Counted from the first letter of the stretch, positions 1-14,085 are shown. The stretch: 64,000 nt of DNA from Phytoseiulus persimilis (GCA_037576195.1 CM075101.1:10850001-10914000), one strand, 5' to 3'. Program-made: numbers and translations. The notes: generated by a model from the sequence alone, not told the origin.

Positions 1-3000
1 TCGTCGACGTGACCTGGCTTTGGTATGGGCGTTCTCCTTTTTTCACCACTCAGAGGTGTGATCTCGAAACGGATTCCGAAAAATCCACGTCCCGTTTTTC
101 ATCGAGTATTGGTTCAGCCTTCGGAGCCGCCTCCAGTTTTCCGCCAAATTTCACAAAGAATAACTGGTTGATTCCCAGCTCTGAACTTCTGACAACCCGG
201 CCTCGAGGAAATCCACTGATGGGGGACGATCTTGAGCGTCCTCTTTGATAAACTATCAAAAACCGGTCGCTTCGCCATCGATGTTACCTTTTCAAGGCTG
301 CAGCGCTCCATTACCATTGATCCTATTATCGTTAGCCAAGTGGAGTCGACACGGCCTCCGTCTTGCTCCTATCCGAAATATGTGTTATGGACGGTCATGT
401 GTGAAATGCGCTGCATCCGAGGGACGATATTTTGTGCACGTAAGCGAAAGTCGATGCCAACAACGGCCTTCAGTCGCCCGCTTTCTGAGCCATTAGCGTG
501 TTTTATGTTCTATGAACGCCACTGAATCCGTTTAGTGATCGCTCGTCTCGGCCTGGAGCCCCACGGGCACGAAACAGCCGAGAGCTCCCCGAATCCGCGT
601 CAGGCCGCCGATATGTATCAATCGGCTGTGGACAACACGGATCACCTCTGGTATCATTATATTGGGCCACGGCCCTCGAGGAGCCTGATCCGCGACCCGA
701 CCAGAGCTCCGAGCGGAGTCAAGGAATACCGTTTTGCGATCGACCCGCGCCGAATAGAACTCGTGACGAGTAGGACCAACAACGGTTCGAGCGGGCTCTG
801 TTCATGCGAGCAGGAAGCAATTTCGACTTGAAGAGAAAGAGAACCAGGAACACGATCCTCTAATTAGCTCCGGGATCTCGGTGAGAGAGTCGGAGGAGAA
901 GCTCCGATTGGAGCTCGTGAGTCGCAAAGATCAGAGAGTCCTGACGCCAGACCCCTCTTCTTCCCTTTCCGACCAAGAGAACCCGACTTTCCGGAGCTGC
1001 GGACGAAACGATTCTCGTAATGCATCAGGGTGACGAATGCAAGCTCGTTTTTCCCCGTGGAAAGAACCTCGCGACGAAGCGACTCCGTCGTGACGAACCC
1101 TGGGTGAACTACGGCTTCGCGGAGATTCCAGGAGCTGCTTTCAACTCTCACCGTGACAACAAGTTGATGGCATGGGACAGGGAATCCAGCAGCAGGGACT
1201 CCTCCGATGCCCGAAGCTTCGCTGTAAACTCTAATCCTGAGCGGGCAGTTGGTCGCAACCGCGATTAAAAGAAAAAGGCCCTCCAAAGGAGATGAGCGCT
1301 CTGAGGCTTCGAGGCAATCCTGAGAGCGCCGAGACGGCAGGGGAACCGAAACCTCGGACTCTTCATCGAAATTCCGAGCCCAATGCCAGGAAGGTGAAGT
1401 CATGTCATGGAATCGGGAGGTCAGACGCGCCATGTATGTGGAAATAAGTATCTCCCTTTACCCGGACGCAGGGTACCCTGGAACAGGGTACATACGCGGA
1501 AATTGATTCCGCATCCTTGGCACATGGTGTTGAGTAATCGCAACGAAACTTCCGACAAAACTGCAGTAATCTCACGAAAAGCAGCGACATCCGTGGTCGT
1601 GGGTTTGGATTCCGGGCTCACGAACTCACTTCGACGATTGACAATCTGAGACATCCGTATTGGCACTTTTTCCTGATCATTCTCCTCTAGGCGCTTCCTT
1701 CTCCCATACGTTGGCTCGGCCGTTCCGATGATGTTGCTTCTGACGCGACATTTGGGTGAATGGGCGTGAAATTTTGATCCCGAGCAAATCTCCGAGTTGA
1801 CGGAGTTGCGAAGTCCGCAAAGTAACACAAAATGGATGGAAACATCTCTCGATGGACGTCTGATGGTTACTCAGGGCTGCTCCCGCTGCGACATCTCGAT
1901 GATTCCTGCCGCTCGGACCCGAGCTCGAGTAATTTTTGCGCTCTATGGTCTCGGTCTCTATGCAACCGCTGTCTCCCCGCTCACCACAGGATCTCCTTTG
2001 CCTGGTTCTGGCGGGAAACTCCAGCAAGATAGGCAAAAAAGCATAACCAGCTCTGGATTCGCCTGATCCGTTGATTGCATTCTCAAAGTGGGTTATTAGG
2101 CTTCACTAAAAGCTATTTAAAAGTTGCGCATGTTAAGCTCGATGTCCTCCGTGACTTCGGTGCCAGAATCAGACGGAAAAAAAATCTGATATTTTCTTCC
2201 AGGAAAATGTTTCTCGCCACGGAGCCACTCGTGTCGTTCCCAGAAGCGCATCATCGCGACACGGCTGTTTGGCGAGAGCTCTCGCCGACTCGCAGTCTTT
2301 CGAGGAAGGTCGTGTTCCGGGGAAACCTGCGGAAAATAATCAATCGTCCGCTGATTTGGATTGTAAATTGTGCTCTCGCGGGGAGTCGAGCGAGCTGACG
2401 CTCGAACCGTCCGGATTTTCAGTAAATATCAAACCGCGCAGCTCGGGGTCTCTTCGTCTGTTCGAAGTACGCGGAAAGACGTTGCCAAACCCACGCTTGC
2501 CGGGATCGATTGACTTCTAACGGAGCAAGTCGCAGAGACCTTCGGCTACGACAATACCGAATCTAATCTCCGTAAAGCTTTCGGCGGGATCTGGCGGAGT
2601 TTCGCAATCGACTGAAGATTAATCGGCTGGCCTGCGTTGTTGTAAGATGCGCGAACTGGCGCAACAAGCAGGGATTTGGAAAGTGGTTAGTTACGAGAGA
2701 GTTACGAATCCTTTGAAGACAATTAAATCACAACGAGAGAAGGTTCTGACCGCGAGAGCCTGCCCCCGAGAGGATGCGCGGTCGGATGCAGATTCCCACC
2801 TTCCCGCGATCGCCGAACTTTCGTCCGTGCGGTGACATCAGCAGTCCTTTGAGACGACGACAAAGAGGAACGGACGGAAAAACGAATGACTTCTCTCGAC
2901 GGGGGATAACAAATTGATTTGTGAATGTAGAGCCAAAGAATCCCAACCGCGCTCAACGGGAAGGTGTGAAACCGGCCATCAGGTCAGCTCCGAGCGGAAT

Positions 3001-3600
3001 TCTTTCGGCTTTGATGTCGTAATGCGGAGCAGCTCTCGATCTCGCGTTTACGATCGTTCCGCGGAAGGCTCAATGCGCAGAGGGAAAGGGAAGAGCCTGT
3101 CCTACGAGAGCTTCTTTCTCGTTGATCGACTCCCACGAATCGTTCTGACCCTTGACCTCTGCCAACTATCCAGCCCGAATCAATGTTTGAAGGGATCAAT
3201 CATTCGGGAACGTTGATTTTCGCTTATGATCAGCGCGCAGGAAGCTCATCTTCCTATCGTGGCGTGGTCGTCCTCGAAGATTCCGGATCGGAAATCTTCC
3301 ATGCAGCAATCGTTCAGCAAAAAGAGGAGAAAAATCGTTCTTTGTCTTCGGGAAATCGAAGACTACGTTCCCGCGTGCTTTGAAATGTCCACTCCGCGCC
3401 TCACACGACCGTTCTGCGGTCCGCCTCAACTAAGCGCACACAGAGCTGAGGACTTTGCAGAAGTTCCCTGGAACCGAGAAAAGCGAGAGCTCCGAATCGA
3501 GGACAGACTCTGAACGCTGGGAAACTCCCGCACGCCACTGTGTCTGATGGAAGGATATTTAAGCGACGCGACGTCGGAATATTAGAAGCTCGGCGGTGGC
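1..3600. other. unassigned left end
   Basis: No protein family, RNA gene or repeat is recognisable here on either strand. Open frames up to about 190 codons occur (for example the minus strand at 864-1433), but they overlap open frames in other phases and show no known motif, signal peptide or convincing splice chain. Regulatory, intronic or intergenic DNA are all possible. Confidence 0.5.
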
Positions 3601-3622
3601 AACGTCTGACAGCATGGCTCGC

Positions 3623-4339
3623 TCAGGCTGTCCGCGCAGCCCGAAAGTTTTTGGGAATTGTTCTCCGCAAAGAGTTACCGTTCCACGGACGAGACTTCAG
3701 AAGCAGGTCGTGCGCTTCGACACCGAGTGATACTTTGCGCCGTAATGCGGCGGATGAACCCCCGGCCTCCACGATGACTTTCCCGACGAACGCTTCATGA
3801 GAATCCAACATCATCCGTTTCCCTGGATCCACTTTCCGCGGAAGACGAACGTCGGAGAGGAATTCATCTACCGAGTAGGTTAGTGATCGGTTGTCTGTGG
3901 GCACTTCGGCACCCGGAGCGATATCGGCTCGAACATATCGGTTTAAAGTTTTCGGACTCTCTCGCTGCCGAGAGATGTCTTCGGGGTTACTTCTGGGATT
4001 GTGTGTCGGATGGATGTTCTGAGCAGGAGTATGAGGAGAGGAGGCTCCCGTATTTGCCTGACCCGCTCGCCCCTCGCGTCCCCCAACGGTCGCCCTCCCA
4101 CCATTCCGATGCCGTCCAACTTTGTCCGAGTTCGCCCTCGCTCGGATCGAGTCAAACCAACCGTGGGCTCTCCCAGCCTGATACTCACTCCGCCATGGTC
4201 GCCCGAAGGGATAGAGAGAAATTGACTTCACCACGAAGACGATTGCGGGATTCCGAAACGAAGAAGGAGCGAAACGAAACCGCGGCCGACCAACCCCCGA
4301 TCGCTTCCACGAGGACCAACGTCCCGTTCCAGGTCGCAT
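3623..4339 (-). other. long open frame of doubtful coding value
   Basis: A 238-codon open frame lies on the minus strand in locally GC-rich DNA. Its carboxyl half is acidic and hydrophilic; its amino half is rich in Arg, Pro and Gly. The plus strand is also open for about 160 codons over part of the same stretch, and neighbouring minus-strand frames of 139 and 171 codons follow at 4824-5243 and 4412-4927. Overlap in several frames suggests that base composition (few stop codons), not selection, keeps them open. No family is recognised and no splice sites were established. It could be a 5' exon or a CpG-rich promoter region, but I treat it as unproven. Confidence 0.15.
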
Positions 4340-5270
4340 CAGGCTCGAAAGCGGGTCAACCTGTGATGTAATTGGCTCAGGCCGGGGGCGATCGTGGAGG
4401 GACGAACGGTTTCAACGTCGCCAGGCTGCCCCACAAACACTACACCCGCTGTTAGTCCCGTTGTCGCGCCCGATTCGGGCGATATGAGAATCAGATGCGC
4501 ACCTGACCGAGCCAGCGCACTTCAGCTCTCTCAACAACCGGTCGGGCTTTCGCTTTGTTCGAGCGGACTTGCGATTTCGTTCCGCCTGGAGCGAGGAAAA
4601 CCGTTGAGCGATCGAATTCGTCCACCTTCCAGTCGAATCCGGGCTTTTGACTTCGGTTCGCCCCACGAATATCGTCAGTCTCGAACCGCGCTCCGACCAG
4701 AGTCGAAAGCGCTGAGAACGCTTCTCCCCGCGAGGTGATCCGAGTTCGGTGTCGAAGGCTCGGACGTTTCTGGAAACTCCGCTCCATGAAGGGCTCGACA
4801 TCGAGTTGTTTGGGATCTCTGATTCACGGTCGTTCTGAGAATCGAGGTCTGACGCCGCAATCGGTTTGATCGTTCGCCATCGTCGTGAAGGCCGCGGTTC
4901 CGCTGGAGGCAGACCCCGCAATCGCATAGAATACTGGACCCGATCGATAGAACAATCCGATCCGAGAAACCACCATTACAGTGAATACTACATGGAGTAC
5001 TCGCGAAACAGTCGAGATCGAGGGTGAACTCGGCGGGGGAGAAGGGCGTGTATCGATCGCCCGCGCGCCCTCCTTACGTTCGAGGGTCCCGGCCGACGGA
5101 CGCACAATCGCACGATCAGGCAGGGGAGACAGTTCTGAGAAGAGAAATCGAGAACGAGAGGAGAGATTCCATTTGAAACATTTCCTGTTTCTGCCAATAT
5201 GTGGAGATTTGCGCCCTCCGACCCACACTACTAGAGGAGCCAATAACGCAGAAGTCTAATGGCTAGATCT

Positions 5271-5650
5271 GGGCGGTGAACAGAGAACTTCTCGGGGCTT
5301 TGGTTCGCGAGCTCGATTCGGGTGTCGGTGAGGTGTTGGAGGCGGGGGAGCTGAGCGGAGGGTTTGCTGGAGAAAAAAAGACGCTCGGAAGACGACCAAA
5401 AAGGACGGGTGTCGGCCGCCTGAGGGGTGACCGAGACTAGGACCGTCGAGTCAGGAGTACCGGAACCGGGAGCCGGTGGGAGGGACTGGGAGACGACTCA
5501 AAGGGTGGGGGAGGGGGGTAGCCGCCCGCGGAAGGGGTCGGGGAACCGGGTCGGCGGGAGGAAGAAGGGTCCGAGGAAGGGGAATCCGAGTAACGAGAAA
5601 AAAGATCCATCTATTCCGACGAACGGAGTGACCAAGGAGGTCGCCTGAAG
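5271..5650. repeat. purine/G-rich asymmetric tract
   Basis: About 380 bp in which the plus strand is strongly enriched in G and A. It includes closely spaced G runs at about 5478-5518 (GGGAGGGACTGGG, then GGGTGGGGGAGGGGGG) that could form a G-quadruplex. A 73-codon GTG-initiated frame (5427-5648) exists, but it is a low-complexity Gly/Arg/Lys/Pro string best explained by the composition. Confidence 0.6.
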
Positions 5651-8600
5651 GAGTCGCTTCTCAATCGGATTGGGCTGGCCTTGCTCGCTTTTTCGCCTGC
5701 GTTTGCCTGACTAGCCGGATGGCAAGCCTTCCTCAATTTGGTATTGGCCCGACCGAGCTTCGGCCAAAGACTCCCGAGACCTCTGCCTGATCCGAAATCG
5801 CGATTTGAAAAATGGCGTCATTCCGAGTCCACCGTCGGCTGTTTCGTTTTGAAACGCCGCTGGTCATTGCTGCGGCTGCTGCCGCCGACGACGACGCGGC
5901 TGCTGGCTCAGCCACACCCAGGCTCTACAGAGAACTGCACTTTCAGAGCACGCTCGAATCGTGCAATAATCCTTTATGAACAACGACCGACCTCTTGTCA
6001 GGGAGGGGGAGCGAAGTCAGGGACGAAGTTCCACAGCTAAAATCACACCTCATTCTCATGCAGCATTTTGAATTTCTATTGAATTCCTTCATTTGTGTCG
6101 CTGTCGGGTTATGTTGTCGAGCTCGGTCACCACGGGAGCCGTCGCCACGGATCCGCTCGATTTCCGATTCTCGCGAGCGTGCCGCTGCCTCCGCTCACAG
6201 GAACACTGCACGTCGAAAAGCTATCTTCGTATAATCAACGTGGAGTTCCAACGTGTTAGCCTGGTTGGCCTTCACACTTTCTGAGGAGCTCCAAGACCTC
6301 TGGTACGACCTTAGATTTCCACCTGTCCCCCGGGAGAACTCCGAGCCGTGAGCCGACGACTTTGTATGATTAGAACACACGCGACACACTCGGATTTTCT
6401 CGAACTGTGTAAGATTCACAGATGATTCGACATTCTCTTCGGAGGGACTTGCCGACCCCAATCCGCAGCAGTTGACTGCAGCTCACATTTACTGTGCTCG
6501 ACCATGCCCGCCCATGAGAGGTTCATCATCGAAAACCAAACTATCGAACCCCGAGGACAGTGCCCCCAAGCCCTTCTCAGCCTCTCGAAATTCTCGCAAC
6601 AGCTGGAACAGGCAACTCACAGCCTCGAATGGGGAGCGAGGTTCTGGTCAAACATCCCAAACGGTTTTCGCTCGCTAGAGAGCAGAATCGTTCTTGTGAG
6701 GACTCTCAGATTATGAACGACGAGGGAGTAGAGGGTTTTATCAATGAAAATTGAGGACCTCCAGAGAGGATGGTCCTACCAGTCATGAGGATGCTCCCTG
6801 TAGGGGTGATTCCGGATAGCTTCAATCCAAGTATCACAGGAGATTGTTCATTCTGGACGAGCGGGTCCGCGATGCGGCGTTTTTCTGGGTGTGTGTGATA
6901 GCGAGCCGGGAGCAAAGAGCCCCTCCGGTGAATTCCGCGTGCCGTTCGAACACTCTTCCTGAAAAGAACTTGATGATCATCTCGAGGCTCCAGAGCCAGC
7001 TGCGCGTTCCCGATCGGTCGGACCGGACGAGTTGGACGATTCCCAAACATGATTCATCAGAGAGTTGTCTCGATTTTCTATTTCTCTTCATTTTTGCTCG
7101 AGGAGAGGATTCCCTCGCTCGCTCGCTCAATTCCGCCGGCCGGCCAGCCAAGGAACGGTCGAAGCAAAGAAGAGAAAAAATTATCTCCTGAAAGAGACCG
7201 CGACGGATTCAGTGAATAGCCGAGGAGATGGAAGGCTTGGACTGGCCGTGGCACGTCGGAGTATCGTTTGCAAATTAGAACGTCCCCTTCAATCGACTCC
7301 AACGTCCTCTCTGGCCTCTCCCGGCAGCCCTTCGTCAGTGGCAGCCCAGAGTTCTCCCCGAGTTCGGCTTCTTCCCGAGAATTCCTCGCAGTTTCCCTCG
7401 TCTTCCGACGTCAATAGGAAGCCGGAGGAATGATACAGGAAGCCGTTCGCTTCGTCAGGCCTCTTCGAATCATCCTTGGGGACTTTCAGCTCGACGAACA
7501 GTTCATCGTCCTCGATACAATTCCAACACAATGAATTGAGCGATATACACAGAAGCCTCTCCTTTCAGATCTCCGCATTCAAAGCAATGTTAACTGACTC
7601 CAAGCTCTCATTTTCTTCCCCGAACTCAATGTGCGCTATCGTCCACGAAGGAGTCGTTCCGTCAGTTTTCTCTCTCTCGGGGAAATTCCCGCAGTAGCTC
7701 GATAGAAACTTGTCCGCTTCCAGAGGATATCTCAAACGGCTCAATCTGTCTTTGGAACTCGTTATTCAGACGGGCGAGCTTTTACAGTTCAATCAATTTT
7801 GAACATTCGCATCGGGACGATGTCGGGACCTATTCTGCGATAAGAGAGGAAGCCGAACACTAAAGCTCCACCTTCATCTTTTCGAAGAGAAGAAGACGAT
7901 GACGAAGAGAAGAGCACCATCCGACCGGAGCGGAATCTAATCGATGGACTCTGTTCATCAATTTGATTTTGTTCGGCGTAACTTCATGATCGCCGATGAG
8001 GCCTCCGATAAACTCTGCTTCGCGAGGCTCTGAGGGCTCACCCATCGCGCGCGGTCGCTCTTCTCCTCCTGCTGGATGAATTGATCCCGAGATTAACGAA
8101 AAACTCATGAATGAATCGATGAATTAGCTGTTGCTACCGTCTTTTGGCTACCGTGGCCCCAATTTTACGATCGAAACGTCGGATCATTGTCTCTTCACAA
8201 CTCCAATGCTTTCATTGATCGATCCCGAGAATGAAAGCCACTGCGAGAAAACTTTCGAAGCACCGCCTTCTTCGCCTCATCCAGTCCCCACTTCTGTGTG
8301 GCACGGTTCTGGTAACGGAAAAACGGTCGGAAAATCGGTTGGAGGGCTCTGTTGACTTTCCGGAGCAGCACAGAATTTTCCAGAGCGACTTCCGAAACGT
8401 TCTCCGCAACATATTTGTTCGGATGGCCGGGGGCAGCAACCCCGTACTAGCACGAATACGTGCCAGGGTCCAACGTCACTACATCCGACACGCCTCATGC
8501 ACGTTAGCCGAGGCCGAGATTCTCAGCGCCGAACTCTCGCTGAACGTGAGCATTTCCTCGCTTTGAAAGAAGCCGGGTTCCTTCCCTTCTCGTTCGAGAC

Positions 8601-10990
8601 CGACGGAGGAGCAGAACACGAAAGAGGACTCGGTGGAATTCCCATCCGAGCTCAGACTGGCGCGCTGTTTAGTCGCGATAAATCAAATATGAGGTGTGTT
8701 CGGCACAGAATGCGACCGCAATGATACGGTGGCGTCGGCCGACACACCTCCAAGACACAACAACTACTTAGCTAGAAAAAAAAACTCCGAGTCGTGCTCA
8801 GCCGGCGAAAGCCAATCTTCAAACAACGCTATCGCAGAAAACAAGGGACGTCGCTTCGGTCGACGAGGCCGCCGCCGCCAACAACAACGACGACGACGGC
8901 GACCCTCACTGGACAAATGGACTCTTATCGCGGGTACAACTCAGAGTACTACGGCTGAGCCGGGCATTCGCTCCCGTGATAACCCATTGGACTGAACGGA
9001 GGGCAGTCGATAACAACAACGCATTGCAAAGCCGGAGCTCAAAATTGTGCGAGCCACACTCTTGCACTGACGTCAGACACACGGGCTGAAACTTCCGCGG
9101 ACCTCGGGAAGTCGATGTTCGCCACCTGTCGGCTCGCTGGAGTTCTCCCGGCCCACAGCACCGAATGAACTTCCCTCAACGACGTTCGACCGCCTACAGC
9201 TACCGTTCCAGAACCGAATTCTCCAACAGACGATATGGGAAAAGCCACTGCCGTTGTGTTCCACCAGACAAGCAGACTCACAGATCAGAACCATAGGACG
9301 CGAGATTGCGGGACAAGCGGGTCGCTCTGCGGGTGCTGCTTTCCAAAATATGATGACATTACTGCAGCTGTACTACTGTAGTTTCCTTCGCAACGACCCC
9401 GCCGACCGAGAAGGCGCCGAGAGGGAGCGAGCGGAAGACCGAGCGGAAAAGGCCTACTCGGGGATGGTCCACCACTCGACGCGGTCCCGCTATCGGCAAT
9501 CGGGTCTGGACGTGGTCCTGCATCTGGAAAGGCTCTCTAAGCCTGCACGCGCAAGAAGTTTGACGCATTAATCACGCTCAAGAGTCTGGCGGGACGCATC
9601 CATCGAAACTGCAGCCGGAATTCCGCATGCTCCACTCATATCGGTGCGAAAGTGCTCCGAAATAGCACCGCACACGAAGCAGTCGGCCGAGCCAGGCCCT
9701 GTGAACCATGGGCACGCCCTGGAGGCCTCCCTTGAGGAATATTCCAGGAGTCGGCATGAGAGGGCTCCCAGGTTCCCTCGGTCGTACGATCATCGTCTTA
9801 TTTGATTTCCTCAACGTTTCTCCGTTGATGAGAGCGGCTCGATGAGATCGGGGGAGCCGATTCGAAGAATCGATGCGTGGTGATGTCTTCCGGCCGTCAG
9901 AGTCCCGCAAAGCGAGGTCGTTCCGTTCCTGAGAGCATGGCGCACGAAAAAACGAACGCTGAACTGTTAAGATCGAAAAAAGTTCGCGCAAATCATGATG
10001 ATTGAGGTAATGGATAACTGTGGTGTAGAGCTAAGCCGCCTTTGGAACGAACTGAAGCAGGAACGGAGTTATGCAGACCGTTTCTTGGTTCAGTTCGCCC
10101 ACTGGAAAGGTTGACTTGGATCAAGCAGAACTCTGAAAAATTTAACAAAATCTCCTTGCGTAAGGAAATCATTACCCGCAACTCGTGCAACGCGCTGCGC
10201 GGACCGTCATGGGTTCGAATTCGCCTCGTCTTCCCTTATGACGGCATGAGGAGCTTCAAGTAAGAATCAATGGTGAATTCAAATGAGAATCTGAACCAAA
10301 AACTTGGATGGGAAGTAAGGACAATCAGATAGTTTTTCCCATCAGAGGCGTTCTTCTCAACTCCGTTGTCTGTTAGTGATCAGGTGCGATCCCGTGTCTC
10401 GGGAGCTGCGTCTATAACTTGCGGACTCTCTCTGCGCGAGCCACAACATCGTGTCTAATGTTCTACACACACCGTGAAGAAATATACATTGAATCCAAAT
10501 CAGTTCTCCTACACTTTCCACGCGAATATCATAGTCACTCAATCTGGGAATTTCTCGAACTTCAGAACTACATTGGAGTACCACGCGGGATCCCAGGGTA
10601 CCAGTTCGGAACTTCCGGTGAGGCGCTGTTTTTTTTGGCTCCTCGAAGTCTCGAGCTCCATGTATTGCGGATCACGATGTATTCGCAAAAACGGAAATAA
10701 CTCTCTCTACGGACGGATCAAAAATTGAAATCACCAAGAAGACAGAGATTCTTATTTGAAGAAACTCGTGGCGAACTCTATCATTTTTTTCCCTCCGCGG
10801 CTACATCTCGTTGGAGGAGCTCATTCCAAGAAAAGGAGGTTTCGTCGGATCTGGCGAGAACGATAGGAGTCCTGCAGGAGCCAACGGGGAGACTCGTCCA
10901 TTTTGGAAATTGGTCACGGCACAGCCTGAACCAACTGAATGCTAAGCTCATTGAGAATTTGCCAACGTTGTCTTCCTCGAGAGAAGAGCA
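5651..10990. other. unassigned stretch
   Basis: No gene is recognised. The only local structure noticed is a short imperfect trinucleotide tract on the plus strand at about 8869-8905 (CCG, then CAA, then CGA units), which reads as Arg/Gln runs. Scattered open frames below 140 codons occur on both strands, without domains or consistent splice signals. Confidence 0.45.
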
Positions 10991-11009
10991 GGCCGGGGAA
11001 CAGAACAAG

Positions 11010-12750
11010 AGACAAAAAACCAAGGCCGCCGGTGTCAAGCAAATCCGTCAAATGTCAGCCGGCCGGCCAGATCGGATGACATTTTTCGAGCGACGCTCAA
11101 ATTTCGGATGAACATCCTACACTGTGCTGCGAACGTTGCTCCCAAACGAGTTCGGATCGCCGAGATGTTCGTGTCTGGAGACTGAAGTATGTCCAAAACT
11201 GTGGGTCCTATCCACAACGAGGCCTCCTGCGACTCGAATCGACTCCCTTCCCGTCATTTGGGGGAGTCAGCCTTCCTTCGAGTCTCAACCATCTGAATAG
11301 GTTGACAAATGAAGGTTCAGAGCTGAGGAGTCCGCCATGCTGATACGCGACGGTGGGGAGCTCCTCCACTGGGCGTTTCCAGAGTTGAGAGAGAGCTTCC
11401 GATCCCGGGAGGCAACGTTCAAACCGGGGACGCCTCTTGCGAGAACATCGGTCTCTGCGGCACCCCGACTCGGAAGGGACTCCATAAAAATGGGAGATAA
11501 TTGCACCAATCCGTAACACTTACGAAAGATCATTTTCCAATGACCTGCCTTGGCAAGCAATGGTGCCGTGTTCGACGTTTCGAAATCCAGGCTCTGCTGC
11601 TTCCTGAACAGCTCGGATTCCCAGCTGAATCTCGAGGCTGGTGAGCGATGCGTAATCTCCCCATCAGGCGGCGGGATCAGAGTTTGGAGGCGGGCGATAG
11701 GGGCGCTGCGTTTGTTGAGACGAAATGGTAACGTTTGTTGAGACGAAATGGTAACGTTTGTTGAGACGAAATGGTTACGTTTGTTGGGCGCGAATCCGTG
11801 GAGGTCGGCTCATTCAGGACCCATTGCTGTTGTTGAACTTGTTCAACGTAGAGGGGAATGCTCCGTGGGAGCGAATCGCGTCAACCCTGGAATCCGTGCT
11901 CCATAAAGAGTCGGTCATCCTCGGTCTGATTCGAGCAAAATCGAGACCTTCGAGAGTCTAGGAAGGGAGAAGCAGTCCAGGGCAGGGGTAAGGCGAAGAC
12001 GGCCTAATCAAGGCTCGACGAACCGGCGCTGGCAGAAGCGGCGCGGAACCTCGTTCAATTATTGAATCTCAATAAGCCGATACGACGGTTATGTTAACCA
12101 CAACCCCGGTCCCTCATTGACTTAACAGCGAAGTCTATCCGAACCATCGTCGACGGAAACAACAAACTCTCGCTTTGTTCGTCCGCGATGGCGCGCTGTA
12201 GTGCGGGTGGAAAAAAAGGAAGCAGAAGCGGTTTTTACTCGTGATCAGAAAGCACAACATTCCGTTCCGAAGGCGCGTTGTATCTGGCAACTGTACAAAA
12301 TCAGATAAGAACTCCAGCGGACCAGTGTGCCGAACCAGGTTTGAGTCCGTCGAATCGATGACTCTTATCAACGGAATCATTCGCTCCGAGTGCTCCGTTG
12401 CTCAATTCGAAAATCGTTCTCTCGAAAGCTGGAGGTGGTTGTTCCTCGAACCCCGAGGACGAGCATCGAGCTCTGCTGTTGAGAAACCACAGTCGCTGTT
12501 TTTCATCAACCTGAGACGTCGTAGATTTCACCATCCATTTGAGGCTACATCAACGTGCAACCCGAAATGGACGTCCCCTTGCGAATGATTCGACCATCCT
12601 GAATTTTTAGCCGCCAAGACGGAACATAGGTGAGCTTTGAGTTTGATGATACGGAAGCTTGTGGATTGGCCAGACGAGCGGGCGAATGGGTTCCCCCGGA
12701 TGGAAACACGGATTGCATCGCCCAGCCGTGGTATGACCCACAGGAGCTGT
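11010..12750. repeat. degraded dispersed repeat, copy A
   Basis: This stretch aligns in the same orientation with 17350-18850. Anchors include a 27-bp identical block (11093-11119 against 17437-17463), followed by recognisably similar sequence for about 150 bp, and a second similar block at about 12571-12700 against 18696-18820. Spacing between anchors differs (about 1.5 against 1.3 kb), so the copies carry indels. No intact ORF, terminal repeats or target duplication could be defined. An old transposon pair or a segmental duplication are both possible. Confidence 0.5.
11709..11788. repeat. 23-bp tandem repeat, about 3.5 copies
   Basis: Three nearly identical 23-bp units start at 11709, 11732 and 11755, and a partial fourth starts at 11778. 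Each begins CGTTTGTTGAGACGAAATGG. The third differs only near its end (TTA for TAA). It lies inside dispersed-repeat copy A and has no counterpart in copy B, so it probably arose locally. Confidence 0.9.
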
Positions 12751-13311
12751 ATTTGCGTGACGTTGGTAGAGACCGGTGAGAGCTGAACTAACAGTTCAGA
12801 ATTGAAAAGCCAAAATCCGTGGCTGAATCACTCTTACGAGAAAGAGCGCGAGCGGGGCGTGAAATGAACTTGCTCGATGGGCTCCTTTGGCTTTTCGGCT
12901 CGGAGCTTATTTTCAGCGCGATCGGACGCCCACAGAGATCAACAAAACCAATACAAATGAGAGTGATTTTCACAAGTGAGGTGTGATTTTCAAGCTCCAC
13001 ATTTTCACCCAAATGCTCGAGAGCACTCAAGCTTCATCGTTCATCGTGACGCTGGTTGTTGGTACGGATGCGAGTTGATCGATCGGAAAAATTATTCCCC
13101 GAGAATCGCCTCCCCCACGGGCTCACTCAGGTCAGACCGAGATGAACCGCGATAGAGTTTTGGATGAGCCAAGATCGGATAACTGATCTGGAAATCTGAC
13201 GGTTATCATCGGATTCAGAATACCGCACCCTGGGAACCTACTTCAAGTGGAAACGCCTCGCGTCGGCATGTCAGGCATGTTGGGGTGGAGAGATTTTAAG
13301 TTGGCAGCTCT

Positions 13312-14085
13312 CTATTTCATAGCGGAATCGATCCAAACTCCGAATTCGTCCTGCATTCCCCAAAACAAAAGCGACGTGTGGATTTCTCATTGCGCGAACA
13401 TCTCAGACTCCGCGACAACAGCATAATTCACCCCAGATCTTGCGATTTTGATTCGAAGTATTCTCCTATTCCTGTGAACCTGGGTTGAAATCTCGAGCAG
13501 CCTCATCCTTGAGTTTGCGATTTGAGGTGCGATATTCATTCCACCAGAAACGGTATCAATCTGGGCTCTCAATACTTCGTCGAACCACCCCTCATTTATG
13601 AAACCGATTTAATTTGATCTGGAAACGATCGGATCACACGAAGCTCGAGCCGATCAGATCAAGCGAGCGCGCGAGCCATCACAGAACCCCCGTTGGATCG
13701 CCTCCAAGGTATTCTTTCACAGTTTCAACTGTGTGAGCTGCCGTATCGTCCTGTTGACATGTCAGATCAGGGCCGCAGATCCGTTCAGCGTGCTTACCCA
13801 GGTGGTCTTCTTAAGAGTCCGATGCAGCGTCGACTGTTCTATCGATTGCCCATGAAGACCGAATCCTTCTCGCCATGATGTCCGACACCTGCCCACATCG
13901 TTACGCCACCGCCACCCTCCTGACGTCAGCTGAGAGTGATTTCTCTCTTCCGGAAATCGGGAAATAATACGAATTACCATCTGAAACATCCGGATAGGAT
14001 TATTTTTCATCAGGAGGGAGGACTCGGTGTTCCTGATTTGTTCATCTGACTCTTCCGCGAGCGGAGGACTTCTCAGCTCCTCCAT
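13312..14085 (-). CDS. weak three-exon candidate gene, product unknown
   Basis: Three minus-strand segments join in phase 0. The first is 14085-13978, starting ATG, acidic (begins MEELRSPPLAEESDEQ) and ending at a GTAATT donor. The second is 13590-13480 (begins GWFDEVLRAQIDTV), ending at a GTTCAC donor. The third is 13350-13312, after a GCAG acceptor, ending in TAG. The conceptual product is 85 residues. No family is recognised and the signals are only moderate, so chance assembly is quite possible. It has no clear neighbours. Confidence 0.2.

Noticed and set aside
864-1433. 189-codon minus-strand ORF
   Set aside because: No motif or family, overlaps other open frames, and its length is not remarkable for this composition.
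4394-5243. Several 90-170-codon ORFs on both strands
   Set aside because: They overlap each other in different frames within a GC-rich block; composition explains them.
10205-10225. tRNA B-box-like sequence (GGGTTCGAATTC)
   Set aside because: No A box, cloverleaf or acceptor-stem pairing in the surrounding 80 bases.
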